A DNA stretch of 64,000 nucleotides from Heliocidaris erythrogramma. Its lineage: Eukaryota > Echinodermata > Echinoidea > Camarodonta > Echinometridae. The notes under the pieces are model-generated. The model made no database searches and was not told the DNA's origin. It was given only the letters and a program-made list of their open reading frames with translations. The position numbers and the translations under genes were made by a program. Within the stretch, counting starts at the first letter, position 1. Each line of letters starts with the position of its first letter. The stretch lies in the NCBI GenBank assembly GCA_025617745.1, contig CM046856.1:48612873-48676872 (forward strand), in the 5' to 3' direction. This document shows, one piece after another, positions 1-10,238 of this stretch.

Positions 1-517
1 GATTTTTCTCTTTAAGTTATAATTATATTTTCATCATATTTTTGTTGATTTGGCCTGATTGATGTTCCGTTAGCTACAGTCACTGTGTTTAAGGGATGTG
101 GGTGTGTTTACCTAGTATGGGTGTGTTAAATGTGTGTGGGAGTGTTTACCTGTGAGTTGCAGCGGTTTAATATCTCTTCAAATCAAACACCATCAAAAGA
201 TGGCTAAACGAAGATAACAGAAAATTAATACAAAATATGTGCAAGTCTTAGCTTGCGTTTTCTAGTTTCGTCAAAATCGTGTTTGGTCGTAAATGAGTAT
301 TCCTTGTACATACAAACAGATTTTAAGAGTTAGTTTATTAAAGTACCCAATGATGATGATAAAAATCATGGATGTTTCGAAAACATTTCAAACCCATCAG
401 TAAGAAGAATAATGTTTTTTAAAAAAATAGGAGGGGGAGGGGATGATCATAATATGGTAATGTGTTTTGTTACATTGCTTTTTAATTACATAATTCCTAC
501 GAAAATGCTTTCAATAG
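1..517. other. AT-rich intergenic DNA, nothing recognised
   Basis: No open reading frame with protein character, no inverted repeat and no RNA gene was seen. There is a GT-rich stretch (about 100-160) and a short purine run near 429-445. It ends at the left arm of the first fold-back element. Confidence 0.6.
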
Positions 518-743
518 ACCTGTTTACTAAGTGATTCAAATTTTATGCATAATTTTGAAACAAAGGTTGTTCTTGACAATCTGAAATCTTGCCAGAGGTT
601 TGTCAGACATAGCAACAAGTAATGTATGCAAACTGGATTCCAAGTATTGTAGTTCATTCATTAATAACAGGTTAATGGAATACCTCGTTACTAGGTCCCC
701 AGGAAAGAAACATCCATAAATTTGAATCACTTAGTAAACAGGT
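518..743. mobile_element. Fold-back MITE with ~29-bp terminal inverted repeats
   Basis: The left end (518-547) and right end (715-743) are reverse complements over 29 bases apart from one inserted T; the shared arm begins ACCTGTTTACTAAGTGATTC. The 226-bp span has no coding capacity, which fits a non-autonomous DNA transposon. I could not define a target-site duplication, so the superfamily is open. A similar end-like string (CATCCATAAA...TTTGAAT) recurs at about 3805, inside another element, suggesting a dispersed family. Confidence 0.6.
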
Positions 744-841
744 TTATACAACACCTACTAAGATTCTTGCAACCCCATTGGTCAATTCTTAATCACATGA
801 CATCCGATAAAAGTACTGTTGAACAGTATCATTCTCCAGGC

Positions 842-963
842 GTGCAATTCCGTTTGATCCATTTGCACCATCGCACGCTGACGTCACTATCGATGTACAC
901 AGTATATTGTGAGGTAGGTAACATCACCGTGCAATGGAACAAAAGGATCAAACGAAATTGCAC
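842..963. mobile_element. Small fold-back element with CRE-like sites
   Basis: Arms 842-886 and about 918-963 are imperfect reverse complements. The outermost 19 bases (GTGCAATTCCGTTTGATCC at 842-860 and its complement at 945-963) differ at one position. A perfect CRE octamer TGACGTCA lies in the left arm (879-886). The matching place in the right arm is decayed, and another TGACGTCA sits just outside at 966-973. No target duplication is evident. It is non-coding; short ORFs across it are artefacts of the palindrome. Confidence 0.55.
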
Positions 964-984
964 TCTGACGTCACAATAAACATA

Positions 985-1140
985 AATCATGGTACGCGCG
1001 GCGCAGTTTATGCAACACAAAAATATGCAGCGACGGGTCGACGCGACGGTACGCGCGGGCAGCTAGCATGCAGGCTACGCGTAGCGTACAACCAGTCAGA
1101 CCGCAGGTCGTATGCAAATGAGCCAAAAACGCGCATTTTA
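985..1140. other. CpG-rich patch, possible regulatory DNA or element remnant
   Basis: This ~150-bp stretch is clearly richer in CpG than its surroundings, with repeated TACGCG/CGCG strings and the palindrome CTACGCGTAG near 1076-1085. An octamer ATGCAAAT lies near 1110. It could be a regulatory patch, the body of a young transposon, or a continuation of the element before it. There is no TATA box or start-site evidence, so no promoter is claimed. Confidence 0.3.
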
Positions 1141-1485
1141 TTTCCAGTGCCCGAAATGGACTTTCTCCCTGCACCCAGCCGGCTGTATCGCATGGTCATC
1201 TTTAAAGTTATGTTCTTCAATAAATATTAATGCTGTGCTCATTAGACTTTCTGCAAAAATAAATGAATAGTTTACCAACACAGGGATATTTTGTTTTAGT
1301 CAGAATTTTAAAAAGAAAATGTTCAAAATAACTGATGAAATAGTCATACAAAAGCCTTTTTTTCACAAGATTTCAAGTTGTTAAAAGACATATAAAAAGT
1401 ATATGAGCCGCCATCAAGACACATATGTATGGAAGCGCTGGAATCTCATCTTTTTCATCGTTACATTCAAAACATCCATAAATTT

Positions 1486-1781
1486 ATGACAGAGTCAGGA
1501 TCCAGCAATATTCAGCCGCAGGTCATCCGTTGTCAAGACTATGGTCAAGAGCATAGAATCTTAGCCCTGTGATTGGCAAGCGAGCCATCCGTAACCAAGT
1601 GCGCGTTGAATGAAACATTGCGCAACCTGTTGCTTCATCCTTGCGCAAACATGCGCATAGCTGTTGCCTGGCTGTGAGAAAACATCTTGCGTGGTGGTAA
1701 CCAATCAGAATGCTGGAATTGACTTTTTTAAAGACAAAGTGTGTACATCGGTTACATATTGCTGGATCCTGACCCTGTCAT
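1486..1781. mobile_element. Fold-back MITE with 26-bp terminal inverted repeats
   Basis: The ends 1486-1511 and 1756-1781 are reverse complements with one mismatch over 26 bases (ATGACAGAGTCAGGATCCAG... on the left). The 296-bp element is non-coding. Its interior is rich in GCGC and carries CCAAT boxes in opposite orientation at 1572-1576 (ATTGG) and 1701-1705 (CCAAT). No clear target duplication was found, so the superfamily is not assigned. Confidence 0.6.
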
Positions 1782-2240
1782 GAAGTGCACATTAATGTTA
1801 TTTCAATCTTTGGAAAGTACAGAAAATGCCCTTTACGCTCATGTCAAATTTGCCCTGGCTCACAATAAAACTATGGTAGATTTGGCCAGATTTATATTTC
1901 ATTTAATTTCCATTTTTGGTCATAAAAGGAACACCATTTTATACCAATTTGGTCTTTTATTTTGAACACAATAAAAGCATGTCACAAATCTCTGATCCCT
2001 CTTCTTTTATTTGATGTATAACTCATGACAATTGGTGAATGATAAGTAGGCTATTCAATAGTTTGCAAATGAGATGTTCCTGGCTGTTCTTGCTCATTAT
2101 GTATTCATAGTCAGGCAGAATTGGAAATAAAATAGCGCACTTTTAGGGGACCTGCGGATTGGCTGCAACGTTAGATCTGGTTTGTTAATGTTCCCAGAGG
2201 ATTTGTTCTTTGTCTTGACTTAAGTTAAAAGTTAAGTTAA
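1782..2240. other. AT-rich spacer, nothing recognised
   Basis: No inverted repeat or coding signal was recognised. A CCAAT motif in reverse (GATTGGCTG) and the string ACGTTAGATCTGG occur near 2157-2180. Related GTTAGATCTA strings recur at about 2810 and 2855. Confidence 0.4.
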
Positions 2241-2251
2241 AAACTTACATC

Positions 2252-2466
2252 ATGGCAGGACCAAACTTTGTAATTGTATTGCTAAATGATGACGAATTGA
2301 ATGAATTATTGTCTGACTCTGATTCTCACAACACTAAAAGAGGTATTAAATTTGCGAAGAGCCGTTTGGAATCATTTGCAAAATGTGCATCAATGTCGCT
2401 AGCGGAGGGCAACAAGACAACAGTTTGCCGGATTCAGAGCTGGATAAGTTTCTCTCTCGATTTTAC
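2252..2466 (+). pseudogene. Crypton-like (DUF3504-type) N-terminal fragment, frameshifted
   Basis: From ATG 2252 one frame encodes a hydrophilic peptide with the core NTKRGIKFAKSRLESFAK. The reading then breaks, and a different frame (that of position 2383) supplies PDSELDKFLSRFYAGL. Read as one domain with a single frameshift between about 2400 and 2430, the pattern (an NTKR-type helix, about 30 residues, then EL..FL.RFYA.L) matches my knowledge of the N-terminal domain of Crypton tyrosine-recombinase transposons and their domesticated relatives (KIAA1958, QRICH1, ZMYM). The catalytic C-terminal domain is absent, so the copy is dead. The assignment rests on recalled family pattern; a host gene of the same family is the main alternative. 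Confidence 0.6.
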
Positions 2467-2478
2467 GCTGGTTTAAAA

Positions 2479-2660
2479 ACTCACATCATGGCAGGACCAA
2501 ATATGTATTGCAAATTCATCAAACTGCAGGCTTGCATAAATTATTGTCCGACTCCGATGCTCACAATCCCTCACAATACTTGCTAGAGAGGTACTGTACC
2601 GGTAAGTTTGCGAAGAGCCGTTTGGAATCTTTTTTTTTGGGCAAAATATGAATGTCGTTA
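2479..2660 (+). pseudogene. Second, more decayed copy of the Crypton-like fragment
   Basis: ACATCATGGCAGGACCAAA, which opens the first copy at 2247, recurs 237 bp downstream at 2484. Further matches follow in the same order: TTATTGTCYGACTCYGATKCTCACAA, then TTTGCGAAGAGCCGTTTGGAATC, then GTCGYTAGCGGA. The two copies therefore form a direct tandem duplication of a coding exon. This copy has indels and in-frame stops and encodes nothing. Confidence 0.55.
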
Positions 2661-2917
2661 GCGGACCAGAATCTAGTAGTACTGGACATTAAGTTACTCT
2701 TTCTAAAGAGTACTAATCTTACAGGAATCTAACTAAAATATTCAGAAGCCACAAGCTCCATGCCACGGACCCGTTACTTTCTAATTTACAACAGACAGAT
2801 CTATTAAACGTTAGATCTAAGACTAAGTTAGACCTTTACTAAAGTTATAGTCCTACGTTAGATCTAAACTAGTAACTAGTTAGTAGGAAGATACTGAAAG
2901 AAATTGTTTTCTACTGT
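2661..2917. other. AT-rich spacer with repeated GTTAGATCTA strings
   Basis: ACGTTAGATCTAA occurs twice, near 2806 and 2851, within otherwise unremarkable sequence. No coding or structural feature was recognised. Confidence 0.35.
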
Positions 2918-2925
2918 GTTTCTGG

Positions 2926-3129
2926 GGCATTATCGTGAAATAGTCCCCGCTTCAAAAAAATCTAAGTTTTTTTAGGATTAGGATTAGGGTTAGGGTTTAG
3001 GATTAGGGTTAGGTTTTAGGGTTAGGGTTAGGGTTTAGGATTAGGATTAGGGTTAGGGTAGGGTTTAGGATTAGGGTTAGGGTTAGGGTTAGGGTTAGGG
3101 TATGGTGGGGACTATATCACGATTATGCC
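2926..3129. mobile_element. Short inverted-repeat element filled with telomere-like TTAGGG repeats
   Basis: Terminal inverted repeats 2926-2950 and 3105-3129 match at 22 of 25 positions (left end GGCATTATCGTGAAATAGTC). The 8-mer GTTTCTGG directly abuts both ends (2918-2925 and 3130-3137), an exact 8-bp target-site duplication. Between the arms, about 2974-3103 is a degenerate array of TTAGGG, TTTAGGG and TTAGGA units with the G-rich strand on +. An 8-bp duplication fits hAT-, P- or Merlin-class insertion; the TIR does not start with the usual hAT CAGG, so no superfamily is named. It has no coding capacity. The array was probably carried in as part of the element. Confidence 0.75.
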
Positions 3130-3317
3130 GTTTCTGGTTGGATTCGATTCTTATCGTTACATATTATATTACATGGATCATTCAGCGAGTTAGACTAGAA
3201 ATATTTGGTGAGTTGAACGATAAATGTTTGCTGCTTAGTTATAGTGCATGCAGTGCGCGCTGATAATTTTATTGATCGCTGAATTTGGTCGATTTGGACT
3301 AGTAAAACTGTTCTTAA

Positions 3318-4221
3318 AGGAGAATTAACCCCTGAGTACAAATTTACTTATATTGAAAGGTGTAATATATTCCTACTTATTGGCCTAAATCATTTTCTAA
3401 TAAGATATTAGAAAAGGGTATAAATAAAGATATTCCAACACCCGGTATCGTCTCCTACTCATTTACATGGGGGCTGCCATTTTCTTGCTGATTTGGATTT
3501 GTACATGAACCATTGAGAAATGTTCCGGTCAGGAAGATATTTTGAATCCAAGACCTAAATTGATTTTCTTCATTACCTAAAATCCCATATGTGACGAAAA
3601 ATATAAAGTGGGTGTTTACATGATTTATAAAAATTAAATCTTTATAATGATACTTTTAAATTGTCTGGTTTTGCTTAACAAAAATCTGTTTTCTTGGGTT
3701 TGCCAAACAGAGCAGAACATAATATATGCAGCATGCATTCTGACTTTTCAAGTCCCATTATCCGAAAGCAGGTGAATGCATAGTTTGCCGCTATAGATGC
3801 TCAGGGAAGAAGCATCCATAAAATTTGAATTAATTTGCTCCGTCCATTGCGTCACAGTATGTAGAAAATAGATTTATATTAAGCGAATATCGATTTTCAA
3901 CAGAAATATATAAGGAAATCTTCAGTTTAAAAATAAATTGACATATCTATTCTATATTTTTAATCTCAAATGGGTTTTTAATTTTGAAAAAGGCAATTGG
4001 GCATTTGGATTAAGAAAATCTTCTTGTACACATAAAAAAATGGCAGCCCCCATGTATTGCTAGCAGACGATACATATTGCTAGCAGATGATAAATTTTGC
4101 TCAGAAAATCTTGATTCGTATCGATCTCGTATATTTTGACGCGAAGCCATATAGTCTAACAAGTAGGAATAAATAACACCTTTGAACACTATCGTCTTTA
4201 TTGTTTGAGGTTAATTCTCCT
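3318..4221. mobile_element. TTAA-flanked 904-bp fold-back transposon (non-autonomous)
   Basis: TTAA flanks both ends (3314-3317 and 4222-4225), and the termini are AGGAGAATTAACC and its complement. The long arms (about 3318-3500 and 4034-4221) are diverged but clearly complementary, including ACATGGGGGCTGCCATTTT at 3465-3483 against AAAATGGCAGCCCCCATGT at about 4037-4055. TTAA duplications occur in the piggyBac and Kolobok superfamilies; ends beginning AGG rather than CCY make Kolobok-like the better guess. There is no ORF. A 20-bp tandem repeat (ATTGCTAGCAGAYGATA) lies in the right arm at about 4055-4092. Confidence 0.65.
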
Positions 4222-4260
4222 TTAAAAAAATGTTTTAAGCCCGTTAACGTCCGAGGTGTT

Positions 4261-4437
4261 GTATAAAACAAATAGTGAATGGTCTTTATTCGTGCAATGG
4301 AACAAGATTTTGCATTCGGTGAAAGATGAGACGCTCTATTCAACTCGGCTGCGCCTCGTTGAATAGAGCGTCTCTTATCTTTCACCTCGTGCAAAATCTT
4401 GTACCATTGCACTCATGGCCATTCACTATTTGTATAC
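4261..4437. mobile_element. Near-perfect 177-bp palindrome (fold-back MITE)
   Basis: The outer strings ACAAATAGTGAATGG (from 4268) and CCATTCACTATTTGT (to about 4432) are complementary. So are most of the bases in between, including GAGACGCTCTATTCAA at about 4329-4344 against its complement near 4355-4370. The loop is only about 10 bases of GC-rich sequence (CGGCTGCGCC). Transcription would give a long hairpin RNA. ORFs on the two strands are mirror images produced by the palindrome and are not genes. Confidence 0.65.
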
Positions 4438-5083
4438 TATTTACCTCTAATATCAAGTGTTTGGTCTGCAGTTGTTTAGTTAGTATCACAAACTCAAGAC
4501 AAATGATACCCTAAAAGCTATCCTACTCCAGCATGTCTGCCTTTTAGTTCGTGCAGGCAAAGTTAATATTTGAGAAACCGCCTGTCGCGGTAAGCAATAA
4601 TGTGCATCACTTAAATGATAAAAAATGATGGATTTACGTCTAAATCTGATTTCTAACTTCTAAATGGAGCATTCTTACCTTCAATATCTTTCTATCGACG
4701 TTAATAATGTAATAACGCGTTATATTTTAAGAGTTTTTACGTACGTGACTGACGAGCGAAGTTCGTGTAATTTTTTGCTGCTTTTTTGTGGTGGCTAAAC
4801 GTCGGATTTAATTTCATTTGCCAGGGTTGCAACGCTTCGTGATCCAGAAGAGCGGAAATAAAATATTGAGTTATGAGGTGTAAATTATTGTCATGTCCAT
4901 ACGGCCGGTGAAGAGAACAAATATGTTTGATTTTTTTTTAGAGAGAGCGAATTGCTGAGTGTGGGAGCCGAGTGATGATAATATGTTTATTTTTGTTATC
5001 ACGGAAAGAATTATTGATAAATTCCCTCAGGATTTATGGTCTCGAGAAGCTGAAAGTGGGTGTAACAGAGTGGGGTATTTCAG
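4438..5083. other. Intergenic DNA, nothing recognised
   Basis: Ordinary AT-rich sequence with no coding signal and no inverted repeat that I could define. Confidence 0.5.
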
Positions 5084-5216
5084 GGCCCTGTTTCATAAAA
5101 CTTGTCATCAATGACAAGTCGCAGTAACTGTTATAAGTTTCTGAAATCCATGCATCTGATTGGCTGAGAGCAAATTTGAGGGTCAAAATCCCCGACAAGA
5201 CGCTTGATGAAACGCC
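5084..5216. mobile_element. MITE family A, copy 1
   Basis: One of three copies in the window (others at 48114-48239 and 59821-59966). Shared features, in order, are an end with GTTTCAT, a CTTGTC-type inner arm, the core ACTGTTATAAG.T.CTGAAATC, then TGCATCTGATTGGCTGAGAGC (T/A variants between copies), AAATTTG, the inverted arm, and GATGAAACGC. The core carries an inverted CCAAT box (ATTGG at 5159-5163). The right end runs into a poly-C tract. The copies share the core more strongly than the arms. Non-coding. Confidence 0.65.
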
Positions 5217-5241
5217 CCCCCCCCTCCCCCCCCCCTCCCCC
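5213..5241 (+). repeat. Poly-C tract
   Basis: C-runs interrupted by two T residues, ending in CCCCCCG. It abuts the right end of the family A element. Confidence 0.85.
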
Positions 5242-5374
5242 CGTTGAAAGGGGGTGGATAGGGGCATAAAATCTGTGCTTCTGATAGGGGGGTGGTCGAA
5301 CAAATTGTTAAAATTTACAAGAACGGTAGGGCTTCTTATCTAAAACATTAAAATCATATTTTTTTAGAGCAAAT

Positions 5375-5434
5375 GTGATGAAGTTATTCGTATGGTTTCC
5401 CATTTTGCTTCATATTAAAGGTTGTTGAATATCT
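5375..5434 (+). repeat. Short dispersed direct repeat, copy 1
   Basis: GTGATGAAGTTATTCGTATG and the following TTTCCCA match 7330-7357 exactly over 27-28 bases, with weaker similarity for another ~30 bases. It is not a simple repeat. Nothing indicates coding function. Confidence 0.55.
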
Positions 5435-6224
5435 TATGCATAAACCGATATCGTTTTATACCAGATATCCAGTAAAGTCACACCGTAATATTCTAAAAAA
5501 TAGTAGACAAACATTTGGACGTGTACCCCCTTTTCCTTCGATAAGAAGATCCAATAAGAATATAATAATGTCAAATCGGCTGTCAAGCATGTAATTCATG
5601 ATATAATCATAATGAATTCGTTAAATATCCAAATCTAATGTTGCTCCCCGTCTACACTGTTTACGAATTTTTCTTCTTCTGACGTGTAGTGCGATACGAT
5701 ACGATAATCATTCAGCAAACTGTAGCTATGGTGACGCCCAGAGCTAGTTGATTACGCTATAGTAAGCCGAATTCTTCTTTGTACCAAACATCTTTTCTTT
5801 GGATTTTTTTTTTAGAACAAACGGTCTTTTAAAATGGAAAATGGGTCATGAGACGTGATTAAAGGAAGAATTCGTCTCATCCGTCATAATCATTCATCAC
5901 ATTTGTGTTTTTGTGAGGAGTAATTTAAAGAGGACGTATCAGTTTCGTGAAGAACGCTCTTTTTCGTTTAATTTTTCTCTCCCGTGAACTCATGACGTTG
6001 TTTCTTTCGCGCAATATCACTTTCCTTGCATAGCCTCTTTGTCATCATTTTTGTTGTAATTAAAGCTTATAAGTGGCAAGTAAAATGGAAGAGGATGGGA
6101 CGGGGAAAGATGAGAAGGAGAGGGAACGAGTAAACGAAGAGAAGGCTGGAATGTTCTATTTTGTTTTCAGCCGAGAACGCATCACTTTGTGCTGTATGTA
6201 CTTGTTCAAATACTTTAATGTTGT
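5435..6224. other. Intergenic DNA, nothing recognised
   Basis: No coding or structural feature was supported. An ATG-initiated frame from about 6073 is rich in E and K and runs into the dispersed repeat; it shows no domain. Confidence 0.45.
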
Positions 6225-6620
6225 TAGCCCGACGTTAAAGATAAAGTTGAGTTCTGGTTGCATTGTGAAAGAAACTGTCTCAAAGCAATTGGGAAAGGTT
6301 GATGATGACTGCGTAAGAATTGGTGTATACATTGAGGATTTGTAATAATTAGAATTAGAATGATAAGAAATCGACCCAATCTCGCTGAAAAGCACATGCA
6401 CTGCACACAGAAATGGGTATAATGGGACTGCACACAATGTGGCATGAATGTTCGGCCCGAACATTTCAGCTATTTCTCGTCACATTTCGAATATGAGGGC
6501 ATTTGAAGAGAAGTCCTTTTAAGGGGACATTTCTACTGTGATGTTCTTCCAAACTAACAGGAATGAGAAAGCTCAGAAATTATTGTCACCTTTCTCAGAA
6601 CTCAACCTTCTCTTTAAGAT
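6225..6620 (+). repeat. Dispersed ~390-bp repeat, copy 1 (plus orientation)
   Basis: This region aligns, as reverse complement, with 18602-18985. Anchors include AAACTGTCTCAAAGCAATTG near 6271 (complement near 18910), TCGCTGAAAAGCACATGCACTGCACAC near 6380, and the 3' part ACATTTCTA...GATGTTCTTCCAAA. A third partial copy lies at 45246-45370. The predicted peptides of copies 1 and 2 share VKE-VSKQL-KV in the same frame, which could be a relic of coding sequence or just shared repeat descent. The element class is unknown. Confidence 0.6.
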
Positions 6621-6647
6621 TGAGAAGGGGTGGGGATCAGAGAGGGT

Positions 6648-6800
6648 AAGAAGTGAGAGAGAGAGAGAGAAAGAGGGGGATAAGAAACGAGTACGAAAGT
6701 TTAAAGAAGGTAAGCACAAACATGACGGAAGAAAAAAAGAATAAAAGAAAGAAAATGAACTCAAGAAGAAGATCTTGAAAATAAGAGTTAAAAAGGAAGT
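6648..6800 (+). repeat. Purine-rich (GA/GAAA) low-complexity tract
   Basis: An almost all-purine plus strand, starting with a (GA)n run at about 6650-6670 and continuing as AAAG/AAGA-rich sequence. ORFs across it on both strands are low-complexity and are not reported. Confidence 0.7.
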
Positions 6801-7329
6801 TAAAAACAGAATTGGTTTAAATCTAGGAACAAAGGTCGGATGGAATTGAAGAACAAACTTGATTACTGTCTGTATTATAACCAACATTCAGAGCAGGCTG
6901 GGTTTACAAGAAGATGCGACGATGGCGCGTGATCACGAATCTTGCAGTATTCATGACGACGTGGCCTTGGAATGTGCCTGTGACGATGAATAATCCAATT
7001 CTACTTCAGCGGTTTAAAGACCTCACCATGTGTTTGGCGGACATGCATTATGTAAAACGATCCTAATCAATTTCCTTATAAATCTCCTGATACTTTTCCC
7101 CAACCCTCACCGAGGCACGTACTTATTTACAACGTGTCGTACGCGTTCAAAAGGGTATGAATTACATTTATCTTATCCTTTTTAATTCGATTTTTATCAC
7201 AATAGAGATGTTCGCTTCTCGGTAGGAAGCGTGATATTTTGGTTGACCTTGGCGTTGGGTTATGATGAGTCTCAAAATAATCAAGGATGTAAAAGTGATA
7301 AAATGAGAAGAAAACCCTGGAGGAAATAT
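6801..7329. other. Intergenic DNA, nothing recognised
   Basis: No repeat or coding feature was recognised. Confidence 0.4.
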
Positions 7330-7389
7330 GTGATGAAGTTATTCGTATGGTTTCCCAGTTTGCTCCGTACTAACAATTGTTTCTTTTTA
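7330..7389 (+). repeat. Short dispersed direct repeat, copy 2
   Basis: This pairs with 5375-5434: 27-28 identical bases followed by about 30 weakly similar ones, in the same orientation, 1955 bp apart. Confidence 0.55.
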
Positions 7390-9570
7390 CTTAGCTCTTG
7401 CTTTCTTAAGTCCGTTTGGCTTGACTTTAAGCCTATTCAGTGCCACCCCTTCTTTTAACTAATATCGATATTTATTTAACCTCTTTTTATATCAATATTC
7501 TCGTTATTAATCTCTATCTCATTATCATCACTCCTAAGTATACACGTATGTTTTTCTTATTATTTTTAACCAACTTATTCGACTTTCTAATAAGTTGTCC
7601 TTAAAACTGAGGGCCGTGATTCCCGCAGGGTAATTTTGATTTTTAGGGGGTTCGACTGAAACAAGAGATATGCATAGGACCATGATTAAACTAAATAAAA
7701 CATTTTTAAAAACCCCACTTGAATCTTATGTTCAGTTGTATTACAAAAGTAACGATAATTGCACTTTGGCGTTATAGAAACTCACATTGAGTCTAATGGA
7801 GTCATGTGACCAAATATCTTTATGAACCGCTGAACTAAACCTTGTAATCCCTTAGTCTTTTCATGCTTCATATTAATTCTTTCTATTTCTATTTTCATGT
7901 TTAATCTACCTTTCCTCACTTCTGATAGCGACGCAGCTGCGCAATACGAGTTCAATGTGTACAATCAATTATGTTCCCTAACCGTATCTCGTAATCCTTC
8001 ACTCTCGTTATAGCATCATCAACAACGCTTGAGTTAATTTACTTGATATCGCATCATAATAGGACGAGACCTATTGTCAATTTGCTTTTCGGTCCTAAGT
8101 GGGACCCATGACTCAATATAGATCTAGCATAACAAGTGTCTGCCAAAGCCGTTCCCCTTCACTTTTGAATGTTTTATGAGCACGGGGTGAGTAGTAGTTC
8201 GCAAGATACTCGCACTGCCAGGACGTAACCTTGTACATGCGCATAGACATGTGTTTGCTGTATGACGTTGTGCAGAAACTGTTAGAGGATCACTGATGTT
8301 ACACGTTGTATTTCTTTATTTTTTGTTGTATCCTTAAAAACGTGTAAATTTCTTAGTGCAACACGTGTCAATTGATGGTTCCCCACACGTGAAAAATCTT
8401 TGCTGGGGATGTTATCCTGCTGTGTTAATTATTTATTTAAGGATCGTGTTGAATCTAAGCGATATTGCCCTTTTTTTAGCACATGTTGTTTTTTGCGCTT
8501 TAAAAGGTTTAGAAGATGGCATGTTAAAAAATAGAAGGATTTTTTTTTTGTTTAGTTATCACATAAAGTGGGTGTGCATAATACTAAATCATTGCAAGGT
8601 GACGAGACATTCGAAATTTTTTGAGACAGAGAACACCTCACAAGTTTTTTTCATAAAATGTTAAGCTTCTCCGTGCTTGCCTATGTTCATTTTTTTTTGT
8701 ATAATGGCCGAGCAAGTTTGTAGACGCTGATATCTAAACACGAGCCAAATAACGTCCTATTCTAAAAGGATGCAATAGGGCGTTCTACCCTGTTTGCAGT
8801 TTTAAGTCGGACATCAATTTGGTTTTATTTAGACATGTTTGTTAATCATTTCTGAGCATCAAATGTGTTATGGAACTTCTTAACATACCCGGGAACGTAC
8901 CTCTTCAAAAATATTATGCAAATTATATTTATTCGATGATAAATAAAACAACCAGTCATAGTGACACTTTAATCTTGATTTATAAGGGGTATTCTATTTT
9001 GCTATAACCAATTTTCATCGTTGTGTATAAACAGTAATGATTACAATGATAATAATTGTTACTGTCCTGAACAAAAAGGTCATAGAATATACGGCCACTG
9101 TACTGGCATGTCCTATGAAATTCCCAGATTAATTCACAACAGCCAGGAACACTGGGGTATATGCAGCTAATGAGCAATCTCGAATCGCGATTGGATGTTT
9201 AAAAATGGAAGAAACGTCTCTGGCCCGAACATGGCGAGGTAACGTGACCAGTTGATTAATCAGACGACCGGTTGGTTTTAGGATGAAACATTACAACATA
9301 ATTGGATGTGAGGTATAACACATGGGGCTCGTGCCGCAGCAGTATTTAACTATAGGGTGAGTCAAGAAAAAAAAAACAATCGCGATAACGTCACAAGTGA
9401 ACAATACGGTACGAATGGTTTTATTTAGTCCAGATTTCACCAGTGTCTATGTATTTGATACTCAGAAATAGTTCGGATGGCATGTAAGATTATTTTGTTA
9501 AAATAGTTCAATTTGTTAAAATGCCGTTACAAAAGATCGCTTCGAATCGTAATGATAAATGCATCAAAAT
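7390..9570. other. AT-rich intergenic DNA, nothing firm
   Basis: Over two kilobases without a supported gene or element. CACGTG-type E-boxes cluster near 8360-8390 (ACACGTGT and CACACGTG). A small hairpin (AACGTCCTATT against AATAGGGCGTT) lies at about 8752-8784. Neither is enough to call a regulatory element. Confidence 0.45.
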
Positions 9571-9572
9571 TT

Positions 9573-9665
9573 GAAGGAGGCGCGATGAATCAGTGGTAAA
9601 GCAGTAGATGCGCTAGTGCCCTTTGGTAAGGCAGTAATCCTCATTACGAAGTAACTCGAAGAGGC
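9573..9665 (+). repeat. Possible tRNA-derived SINE fragment
   Basis: GATGAATCAGTGGTAAAGC resembles the A-box region of a tRNA gene (D-arm pattern CTCAGTGGTAGAGC). It is followed by further tRNA-like text, but I see no clean B box or complete cloverleaf. A decayed SINE head is plausible; chance resemblance is the alternative. Confidence 0.3.
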
Positions 9666-10238
9666 CGTCGGTCCCCTGGTTGCTTACTTCCAAGCATGCA
9701 CATGTATTCTTAGCAGTCAGGTCTAATAAACCATCGAGCCTTTGCAAACTGTATCATAATGACAGATGCAATGGAGCACGCATTCAAAAGATCCATTTAC
9801 AAACATGATTATCAGAAAAAAATGTTTAAAAAATATCATGATAAGTGCCATCGCTTCTATTCCCATACAGTAATAGAAATAATTGTAAGTGGTCTGGTTT
9901 TTAGTAGCGTCTTCGATTTTTGTTATTTTGGCAGTTAGTGCAAACAATAATAGAATGATGACAAATCAGTTTTTCACATTTACAGCGCCTACAGGAAAAG
10001 GAAAAAAAAACATGCCAAGAACTCCAGGCCAGTTTAGAAATAGATAAGTGAAAAACATAATCATCTCACAGTGAAATACCAACTATTGCATGCTCTCAAC
10101 TGTTCAGTATATCACGCATTAAGGATGAACGAAAATGAGAATCAACCCAACCCAGAAGCCCTCCCCGTTTTAGACAAACAAACTGATGTGAGACAATCAA
10201 ATACTTGAAAACAACCATACTGATACAAATAAATTGCA
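9666..10238. other. Intergenic DNA, nothing recognised
   Basis: No supported coding, RNA or repeat feature. Confidence 0.4.

Noticed and set aside
2970..3105. True chromosome-end telomere
   Set aside because: The array is short, degenerate, enclosed by inverted repeats and continues into ordinary DNA on both sides.
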